NCBI GenBank assembly: GCA_966128725.1
Contig: CBHYLN010000141.1
Span: 1-14,195 of the forward strand
Direction: 5' to 3'
From: JAFDZV01 sp966128725
GTDB lineage: Bacteria > Bacteroidota > Ignavibacteria > OLB7
DNA: 14,195 nucleotides
Part shown: positions 1 to 5,657 of the stretch, in pieces
How the letters are laid out: every line of letters begins with the position of its first letter
Numbering within the stretch: the first letter of the stretch is position 1
Translations under genes and position numbers: made by a program
The notes under the pieces: generated by a model
The model's input: only the letters and a program-made list of their open reading frames with translations
Database searches by the model: none
Told to the model about the DNA's origin: nothing

Positions 1-461
1 GGGGGGGCCGAACACCCCCCGCCGGTGGGGGTCTCCGCGAACAAACGCACCCGCCAACGGCCCCGCGCGCGCCCCCGCCCCGGCGGATCTTCATCGTACA
101 GCAACGGCCGCGGCTCGCCGCCGGCCAGTCGCTCCATTGCGGTATCGGCGTCCACATTCAGGAATACGCGCAGGCCGGTTGCGCGCATCATGGCCCGCAC
201 GGCGCTGTCGATAACGGCGCCGCCGCCCAGCGCGATCACCCTGGGTTCGCTGTCGCGCTCCATCAGCGCAAGCAGGGCGTTCCATTCCATGGCACGGAAC
301 GCGGACTCGCCGTCGCTCCAGAAAATGTCCGCAACCGAGCGGCCCTGCTGGCGCTCGATCTCGGCGTCCAGATCAACAAACGGCACCCCGCGCAGGGCCG
401 CCAGTTCGCGCCCCACCGTGGACTTCCCCGCCCCCGATGGTCCTTGAAGCCAGATAATCAT
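1..461 (-). CDS. aroK: Shikimate kinase (partial, runs off left edge)
   Basis: Shikimate kinase phosphorylates shikimate to shikimate 3-phosphate with ATP in the cytoplasm, a late step of the chorismate pathway. The frame starts at ATG 461-459 and stays open for 153 codons to the edge. Visible motifs are a Walker A loop GPSGAGKST (residues 7-15), the shikimate-binding DLD (30-32), GRSVADIF (40-47) and GESAFR (51-56), the GGG loop (79-81), and RPLL (118-121) at the start of the lid. Its ATG overlaps the aroE TGA (ATGA), so it is the third gene of an aroA-aroE-aroK unit. After RPLL the expected lid and R-x-P-x-Y segment is not recognisable: residues 127-153 are rich in Gly, Arg and Pro and come from G/C homopolymer DNA. 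This suggests a frameshift or poor sequence at a contig end. Family assignment is firm; the C-terminus is doubtful. Confidence 0.9.
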   Translation of the reverse strand, partial: MIIWLQGPSGAGKSTVGRELAALRGVPFVDLDAEIERQQGRSVADIFWSDGESAFRAMEWNALLALMERDSEPRVIALGGGAVIDSAVRAMMRATGLRVFLNVDADTAMERLAGGEPRPLLYDEDPPGRGRARGRWRVRLFAETPTGGGCSAP

Positions 462-1288
462 CCCGGCATTTCCTGCTCGCTGGTAAACAGATCGGCCGGC
501 ACATCGGCGGCTGTGGCCGCGATGCCGGTCCAGAGTTGGAACGAGGCAAGCGCCTGCCCAACGAACATTTCCGCGCCGCCGGCAACCGGCACGCCCGCCG
601 CGCGCGCGGCACGCATCAACGCGGTCTCGGCCGGCGAATATATCATCTCGTACAGCAATGCCGTGCCGCCCAACCGCTCGGCCGGGATCGGCATGCCGGG
701 CCGCGTCGCCATGCCGATCGGCGTGGCGTTGACAACCAGATCGGCCGCGCTGTATTCCCCCAGGCCACGCCCGGCGACACGACGATCGCCCCATCGCGCC
801 GCGCAGGCAGCCGCACGCGCGGCATCGCGCGAGTACACGGTAAGCCCGCGCAGGCCGGGCATCGCCAGCAACGCATGTATTGCCGCCGATGCCGCGCCGC
901 CGGTGCCAAGCACCGCTGCGGTGAACTCGCGGGTTGCCACCGGCTGATGCGCCAGCGATGCCGCGAACCCGACCGTGTCCGTATTGTGGCCGTATGCCCG
1001 GCCACCGGAAAACACGATCGTGTTCACCGCGCCGATGGCCGTGGCCGCGGCGCTGAGCTCGTCCATCCCGGGCATCGCGGCCAGCTTGTGCGGCGAGGTG
1101 ATGTTGGCGCCGCGAAACCCGCCGCGCTTCATCGCGGCAACCGCCGGCGCCACTTCGTGCTGTTCGAGCGGCATCAGACTGTAGTGAAGCGGCAGCCCGT
1201 ACAGCGCGAACAGATGGTTGTGCAGCCTGGGCGAACGCGAGTGCGCGATGCCGGCGCCGATCAACACAACCTTCTCGGCATTCGGCAT
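458..1288 (-). CDS. aroE: Shikimate dehydrogenase (NADP+)
   Basis: Reduces 3-dehydroshikimate to shikimate with NADPH in the cytoplasm. The 276-residue length is typical of the family. Shikimate-site motifs are SRSP (17-20), GANITSPHK (60-68) with the catalytic Lys68, GAVNT (86-90) with Asn89, and GHNTD (100-104) with Asp104. The Rossmann dinucleotide loop GTGGAAS is at 128-134, NATPIGM at 187-193, and the C-terminal GAEMFVGQA at 238-246. The start ATG at 1288 directly follows the aroA stop codon TAG (1291-1289). A GGAGG sequence inside the last aroA codons lies 8 bases upstream and can serve as ribosome binding site. The stop codon overlaps the aroK start by ATGA. Both junctions imply translational coupling in one transcript. 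Nothing is missing from the catalytic set. Confidence 0.96.
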   Translation of the reverse strand: MPNAEKVVLIGAGIAHSRSPRLHNHLFALYGLPLHYSLMPLEQHEVAPAVAAMKRGGFRGANITSPHKLAAMPGMDELSAAATAIGAVNTIVFSGGRAYGHNTDTVGFAASLAHQPVATREFTAAVLGTGGAASAAIHALLAMPGLRGLTVYSRDAARAAACAARWGDRRVAGRGLGEYSAADLVVNATPIGMATRPGMPIPAERLGGTALLYEMIYSPAETALMRAARAAGVPVAGGAEMFVGQALASFQLWTGIAATAADVPADLFTSEQEMPG

Positions 1289-2626
1289 CTAGGCTTCCTC
1301 CACGATATCGGCGCCAAGCAATCGCAGATGCCCCCAGAACTCCGGATAGGAAACGGCCGCCACACCGGCATCGGGAATGCGCACGGGGCGCTCGGCGGCC
1401 AACCCCGCAACGGCCGCCAGCATGCCCAGCCGGTGATCGCCGTGGTGGTTCACAACGGCATCGCCCCGGATGGGCTGCGGACCGCTCACCGAAAACCCGT
1501 CGGCATGTTCCCCCACCTGAACACCAACCGCGCGGAGCAGCTCGGCGGTGGCGGCAATCCGGTCGGACTCCTTCACGCGGAGTTCGGCCGCGCCGTGCAC
1601 GGCCGTTGTGCCCATCGCGCGCGCGGCAACAAGCGCCACAAGCGGCAGCTCGTCCATCATCAACGGCACGTGCGCGCCGTCGGGGTCGAACTCGCGGACA
1701 TCCACGCCGCGCAGGTCCGGCGAGTAGTTCGCCTCGATCCAGCCGATCGGCTCGTGCGCCGGCGTGGATATCTCCCAGCGAATGTCGGCGCCCATCGCAC
1801 GCAGCAGCGCAAAGAACGCGGTGCGCGTCGGGTTCAGCCCCACCCCCTCGATCCGGACACTGGAGCCCGGGGCCAGCACGGCGGCGGCGACCAGGAACGC
1901 GGCCGACGACGGGTCGCCCGGGATGGTGAGCTCCACGTCCCACTCCAGGCCGGCGTTGCGCACAACGTCGACCGGCATGCCGTTGGATTGCTCGCCGGCA
2001 ATCTCCAGGCCAAAGGCGCGCGCCATCCGCACGGTGTGGTCGCGCATGGCCTCCGTACGCCGCAGGCGCAGGCCCCCGCTGGAACGCAGCGCCGCAAGGA
2101 ACAGCGCGCCATGCACCTGCGCCGATCGCACATCCACCACGCGCATGTCGGCATCGATCGCGGCGCCGGCATCGATTGTTATCGGCATGTGCCCGTCGGC
2201 CGTGGCAACCGGCAGGCCCAGCACGCGCAGCGGCGCGGCAACACGCTCCATCGGCCGCGCGGCCAGCGACGCATCGCCAACCAGGGTAAAGCGCCCATGC
2301 TCGCCGGCAAGGAACCCGGCGGCAAGCCGCGCCGTGGTGCCGGAGTTGCCGCAATCCAGCAGAAGCTCCGGCGCGTGCGGCACGCGACGCGCGCCGTCGC
2401 GAACAAGCGACGTCGCACGGCGTTCGAAATCATACCCGAGCGCGCCAAGCAGGCGCAGCGTTGACTGGGGATCGGCGGCGAGCGAGGGATTGTGGATAGT
2501 GGTACGCCCACGGTTGAGCGCGGCGAAGAACAGCGCGCGGTGCGCGATGGATTTATCCGGCGGCACCACCAACGTTCCGCGCAGCGGGACGGTTGCGGGG
2601 CCTACGTGTATCTGGCAATCGGCCAT
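1289..2626 (-). CDS. aroA: 3-phosphoshikimate 1-carboxyvinyltransferase (EPSP synthase)
   Basis: Transfers the enolpyruvyl group of PEP to shikimate 3-phosphate, giving EPSP, in the cytoplasm. From ATG 2626 the protein has 445 residues, close to the usual 430-440. An alternative ATG lies three codons upstream (2635). The open frame continues to 2749, but the extra N-terminus has no family match and is rejected. Motifs in order: DKSIAHR (24-30) with PEP/S3P-binding Lys25, GNSGTT (93-98), RPMER (124-128), RDHTVRMA (195-202), IPGDPSSAAF (235-244), DELPL (325-329) with the catalytic Asp325-Glu326 pair, KESDR (352-356) and DHR (397-399). GNSGT and PGDxSSAAF look like class II EPSP synthases. No clear Shine-Dalgarno precedes either ATG. 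It is the first gene of the aro unit and lies divergent from the gene at 2868. Confidence 0.95.
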   Translation of the reverse strand: MADCQIHVGPATVPLRGTLVVPPDKSIAHRALFFAALNRGRTTIHNPSLAADPQSTLRLLGALGYDFERRATSLVRDGARRVPHAPELLLDCGNSGTTARLAAGFLAGEHGRFTLVGDASLAARPMERVAAPLRVLGLPVATADGHMPITIDAGAAIDADMRVVDVRSAQVHGALFLAALRSSGGLRLRRTEAMRDHTVRMARAFGLEIAGEQSNGMPVDVVRNAGLEWDVELTIPGDPSSAAFLVAAAVLAPGSSVRIEGVGLNPTRTAFFALLRAMGADIRWEISTPAHEPIGWIEANYSPDLRGVDVREFDPDGAHVPLMMDELPLVALVAARAMGTTAVHGAAELRVKESDRIAATAELLRAVGVQVGEHADGFSVSGPQPIRGDAVVNHHGDHRLGMLAAVAGLAAERPVRIPDAGVAAVSYPEFWGHLRLLGADIVEEA

Positions 2627-2635
2627 GTTGGGCAT

Positions 2636-2867
2636 TCGTGGCTTGCGGGCAAGCCGTGCGGGTTCCGGGCGCAGGCATACGCCGTGCTGTTGATCGGCTG
2701 GGGATGGAACTCGGGACCAATAGTACCACTTCCGCCGCAATCGCGCCATCGGTCGCCCCAGGGTGTTGGCCCGGCCGTCGCTATATTCGCGGCAAACCGC
2801 CCTGCGCAGGCGCCCGAGCGATTCCGTTCGTGGCCTTCATACATCATTCCCGAAGGACCGGTTCGTA
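2636..2867. promoter_or_regulatory. Divergent intergenic region holding the aroA and 2868-gene promoters
   Basis: This 232-base gap separates two genes transcribed away from each other, so it should contain both promoters. AT-rich islands in GC-rich DNA are CTATATTCG near 2781-2789 and, on the minus strand, TACTATTGG near 2725-2717. Each resembles a -10 or Bacteroidota-type -7 element, but neither has a well-spaced -35/-33 partner. The location follows from gene orientation; the exact elements are guesses. Confidence 0.4.
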
Positions 2868-3449
2868 ATGGACACAGTCACCAATGCCGAGATGGGGCCG
2901 TTGCTGCAACTGCTGCTGAACCTGGTTGTAAGCGGCCTGGTGAGCGGCGCCGTGTTGGCGGCCATCATGGGATTTCTGCTGAAGCGCCGCACCGAGGAGA
3001 TCGCCGCGCGCGTGCGCAACGAGTTCGAGCTTGCATTGCAACGCGAACGTTCCAAGCTGGAGTGGGAAAAGGAGGCGCTGGCCAGGTTGTTCGGGCCGAT
3101 GGTGATGCAGTTGGATCGCACGCGCCGCGCCTTCAGGCGCTACACCGCCAACAACCTGTACCTGGAAGCCAGGGTGTTGAAGGCGGGCAATGAAACCATC
3201 CGCGACCTGCTGCTTGCCAACGGGCATCTGGTTCCGCACGACCTTCGCGACGACGCGCAGGCGCTTATCGAACACTACGACCGCTGGCTGGAGGAATACG
3301 AACGCCTCCGTGGCGGCGCCGAGCCCAGGCTGGAGGAGCCGTTCGTGTTCGTCGGCACCAAGGGCTCACCCTTCCCAACCGAGTCGGAGAAGCGGTTCGT
3401 GGCACGGTTCGAGCAACTGTTGCAGGCGCTGTATGGGGGGAAGGGGTAG
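2868..3449 (+). CDS. Membrane-anchored coiled-coil protein of unknown function
   Basis: Predicted 193 residues from ATG 2868, chosen because AAGGA lies about 10 bases upstream and because a membrane segment follows at once. The frame upstream of this ATG looks non-coding. Residues 12-37 form one hydrophobic helix rich in Leu, Val and Ala, followed by KRR, so the bulk is predicted to be cytoplasmic. Residues 41-75 are a charged Glu/Arg/Lys helix likely to form a coiled coil (ERSKLEWEKEALARLFGP). The rest is a helical domain with DRTRRAF (83-89), NNLYLEARVLKAGN (95-108), EHYDRWLEEYERLRGG (135-150) and FVFVGTKGSPFP (159-170). I do not know a function. It has the look of a conserved family because Trp, Tyr and Gly positions are distinctive. 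It is divergent from the aro unit and convergent with the lipoprotein gene that ends at 3516, so it is probably transcribed alone. Confidence 0.8.
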   Translation: MDTVTNAEMGPLLQLLLNLVVSGLVSGAVLAAIMGFLLKRRTEEIAARVRNEFELALQRERSKLEWEKEALARLFGPMVMQLDRTRRAFRRYTANNLYLEARVLKAGNETIRDLLLANGHLVPHDLRDDAQALIEHYDRWLEEYERLRGGAEPRLEEPFVFVGTKGSPFPTESEKRFVARFEQLLQALYGGKG

Positions 3450-3522
3450 CGGAACTTACCGTGGCCAATCCTGGCAGCGCTGCACCCAGGCCTCCTGAGC
3501 GCGGAACGCTGATTGCTACCCC
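3443..3522. repeat. Inverted repeat spanning two convergent stop codons
   Basis: GGGGTAGC (3443-3450) and GCTACCCC (3515-3522) are perfect 8-base complements 64 bases apart. Each arm contains the TAG stop of one convergent gene. The space between holds a palindromic CAGCGCTG and a small AGCG/CGCT stem, so the whole could fold as a bidirectional terminator. There is no U tract, and both arms are in coding ends, so chance is possible. Confidence 0.3.
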
Positions 3523-4805
3523 AGGCCTCGCAGTCGCTGTTTGATGCGGGCCTCCACGTCATCAACGAGTGCGATGAAGATGCGGAAGCTCTCATCGGCC
3601 GCGAGTTTTTCATCGATAAGCTGCCGAAAGGCAGCTCGGCGAAGATCAAGCAATGCCGCGATCGCTCTACTGCATTCCTCAATAGTTGTCAACCCCTCAA
3701 TATTACCCTCAATTGCCAGCACTTCGACATAATAACGGTCGATACGATTTTTCCGGCGTCGATTGTTCCATCGGACGAAACCGGAGATCGCACCAGCCAG
3801 ACCAATCGACAGCGAAATCCCGACACCAATTAGATCAACATATCGTTCGATGAATGTTGGTTCGTTCCGATCGTAGTAACGCATCGCCCCTGGATGCAAA
3901 GGGTAGCTTAAACTTGACTTATCGAACTGTTCATCGGTTTCGCGCAGCAACGGATTGGCGCGCGCCAGCGTCTGCTGATTTTCCAGCAATGACTTGACGA
4001 GTTGATACACCAAATCCTCGTCCAAGTCCGTACGGGCAAGCAACACGGCATCAATCGCCACGGTCAGAACAGGGGCAGCCGGAGCATTGCCAAATGTTCC
4101 TTTAGGGATGATAAACGGCCGGGCGCCCTGATACGACATACAGAACCCATCCACCACCGAACCACGCCCTGCCAGTTCGTAATTGTCCAATCCGAAAAGT
4201 CGCACATGAGGCTCACGGAGCATCACCTCGATTGCTGGAGTTGTAAAACCTGTAAGCGCGCAACAAATATCAACCGAATCATTCAGCCTTCGATCGTCAT
4301 ATGAGGTGTATATGGAACGATACGAAGTGGTGTCAAGGCCCAAGCGAAGAAAAAGCTCATGAGTGAATCGGGCTGTAGCACTCCCTGCCGGTCCAACTAC
4401 AACTCGTCGTCCTCGGATCAGCTCGGCAAGCGTTTCAGCATGAATCGAGTCACGATAGAGTATGAAGAAGATGTGCGGGTACAACGGCACAACTGTGCGT
4501 AAACGTTCTGACCCAAGACTGTCAATCTTGCGATCGTGCGCGTACGGAATATCGTTGGTGACAATCGCCAAATCAGCATAACCATCGATAACACTTCGGG
4601 CATTTTCAACCGGAGTAATGTTGGCCCCTTGTAACATCGCAATGGGAATACCCCGCTGCGACCAATGCCGAGCAAGGTATTCACCAACATCATGTATCGC
4701 AGTACCATGCGAACAACACGCAAGCACAAACCGTCCTTGTTGCCGTTGACACCCGGATGTAAGAGAAACACCAACAAGCAACACAAGCATTACTATCACA
4801 CGCAT
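3516..4805 (-). CDS. TAXI-family solute-binding lipoprotein with C-terminal membrane anchor
   Basis: Taken from ATG 4805 the protein has 429 residues and a short lipoprotein signal: MR, a hydrophobic run, then lipobox LTSGC with Cys19. GTG 4880 (with GAGGA upstream) and ATG 4859 are in-frame alternatives but give an overlong n-region. The body resembles TAXI receptors of TRAP transporters: AIVTNDIPY near 80-88, the ligand-loop signature VVVGPAGSATA (135-145) and YPLHPGAMRYY (301-311). TAXI proteins usually end soon after LHPGA. Here a transmembrane segment (about 323-344) follows, then a basic WNNRRRK stretch and an 85-residue charged helical tail predicted to be cytoplasmic. No TRAP permease gene is in the window, so the transport role is unproven and a sensory role is possible. 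Sampled lines show 40-53% GC against 60% or more in the aro genes, which suggests transfer. Confidence 0.82.
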   Translation of the reverse strand: MRVIVMLVLLVGVSLTSGCQRQQGRFVLACCSHGTAIHDVGEYLARHWSQRGIPIAMLQGANITPVENARSVIDGYADLAIVTNDIPYAHDRKIDSLGSERLRTVVPLYPHIFFILYRDSIHAETLAELIRGRRVVVGPAGSATARFTHELFLRLGLDTTSYRSIYTSYDDRRLNDSVDICCALTGFTTPAIEVMLREPHVRLFGLDNYELAGRGSVVDGFCMSYQGARPFIIPKGTFGNAPAAPVLTVAIDAVLLARTDLDEDLVYQLVKSLLENQQTLARANPLLRETDEQFDKSSLSYPLHPGAMRYYDRNEPTFIERYVDLIGVGISLSIGLAGAISGFVRWNNRRRKNRIDRYYVEVLAIEGNIEGLTTIEECSRAIAALLDLRRAAFRQLIDEKLAADESFRIFIALVDDVEARIKQRLRGLG

Positions 4806-4894
4806 CTTAGCAACCTGAACATCAGCGCAGGCACGGGATGCTGGTATTGTCTTGGGCATACGTTTCGATCTGTCAATCACAACTATTGTTTCCT

Positions 4895-4923
4895 CATTTA
4901 GATACTTGAAGTCGAAAACTCAA
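4895..4923 (-). promoter_or_regulatory. Candidate promoter for the TAXI lipoprotein
   Basis: On the minus strand TTGAGT (4923-4918) is followed after 17 bases by TAAATG (4900-4895). It matches four of six -35 positions and three of six -10 positions of the sigma-70 consensus, in one of the most AT-rich spots between the genes at 4805/4880 and 5046. A start near 4887 would leave a leader of about 80 bases before ATG 4805 but almost none before GTG 4880, mildly favouring the ATG. Confidence 0.25.
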
Positions 4924-5045
4924 GCGACACGGAACGTCACAGGCGTTAAAAATCCGTCAATCGAAAAACAGGTCAGGTGTTCATACACTGCACGGGTGTT
5001 GCGGCGGTTCATCAATCGTCCGCATTGGCCACATGTGCACGTGGG

Positions 5046-5657
5046 TTACCGGTGGCGTGGCAGCCGGACCCTTGATGCCTTCACGGCAGCGCCGACGTCG
5101 ATCAGCAGCGCATCGTGTTGGTCATGCGAAACAAGAAGCCATGATTGTTGCGCCACGGCCAACCGCAAACGGAATCGGCCGGCGGAATCGGTCCGAGTGC
5201 TCCCCTGTGGAATGAAGCCAACATAGGGCACATTATCGGCGGTATCGGTTGACGGCACATCAGCGGAATCCAGCAGCCGGCCGGTGAGAGCGTAACGGCG
5301 GCAGATACCAACAAAGGCGTTGGGAACCGCTGTCCCGGTACCGGGTTCGCGGACCGTGCCGGCAAGAACAATCTCAACCGCACCACCAGCGCCACGCTGC
5401 CCGGCATGGCCCGGATGGCCTCGTTGCACCACAAACCACGTATCATGCCAGTCGACTGCCAGCCACTTCTTTCCCGTGCTGGACCGCAGCGGCAGGAACG
5501 TTACGCTGTCGATGTACATGTACGTGGCATCAACATCCCTCAACGAATCCAGGGTTGAGGCTTTAATAGGGAACAATCGATTGTCCTGCCCTTGTGCACC
5601 GACTGTCAAAGCGGCACAAATCAACACAGCAAGTCGTATAGCCAGCAGCATCTTCAT
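5046..5657 (-). CDS. Small secreted protein with carboxypeptidase-regulatory-like domain, coupled to rhs
   Basis: Predicted 203 residues. MKMLLAIRLAVLICAALTVG followed by AQGQ is a clear Sec signal peptide with cleavage near residues 23-24, so the product is periplasmic or outside. The mature part has an unassigned segment (25-92), a Gly-rich patch (79-93), then a beta-sandwich of the carboxypeptidase-regulatory/transthyretin-like type: VEIVLAGTV (94-102), AVPNAFVGI (110-118), TRTDSAGRFRLRLAV (154-168) and WLLVSHD (173-179). Such domains normally serve binding or structure. Its ATG (5657-5655) overlaps the Rhs TGA (5656-5654) as ATGA, so translation is coupled. Being directly downstream of a toxin-like Rhs tail, it holds the usual place of an immunity gene, but the fold is not a known immunity family. 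It could equally be an accessory or surface protein. No T9SS sorting domain is seen. Confidence 0.8.
   Translation of the reverse strand: MKMLLAIRLAVLICAALTVGAQGQDNRLFPIKASTLDSLRDVDATYMYIDSVTFLPLRSSTGKKWLAVDWHDTWFVVQRGHPGHAGQRGAGGAVEIVLAGTVREPGTGTAVPNAFVGICRRYALTGRLLDSADVPSTDTADNVPYVGFIPQGSTRTDSAGRFRLRLAVAQQSWLLVSHDQHDALLIDVGAAVKASRVRLPRHR

Noticed and set aside
536..2464. Plus-strand open frame of 642 codons opposite aroA and aroE
   Set aside because: The minus strand holds two complete enzymes with all key motifs; the antisense translation is Arg/His/Gly-rich without a family match.
2627..2749. Upstream extension of aroA
   Set aside because: About 40 residues beyond the family N-terminus with no similarity; starts at 2626 or 2635 give the normal length.
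5029..5044. Palindrome-like CCACATGTGCACGTGG just after the stop of the small secreted gene
   Set aside because: The stem has a mismatch or wobble pair, an almost absent loop and no U tract, so a terminator call is not justified.
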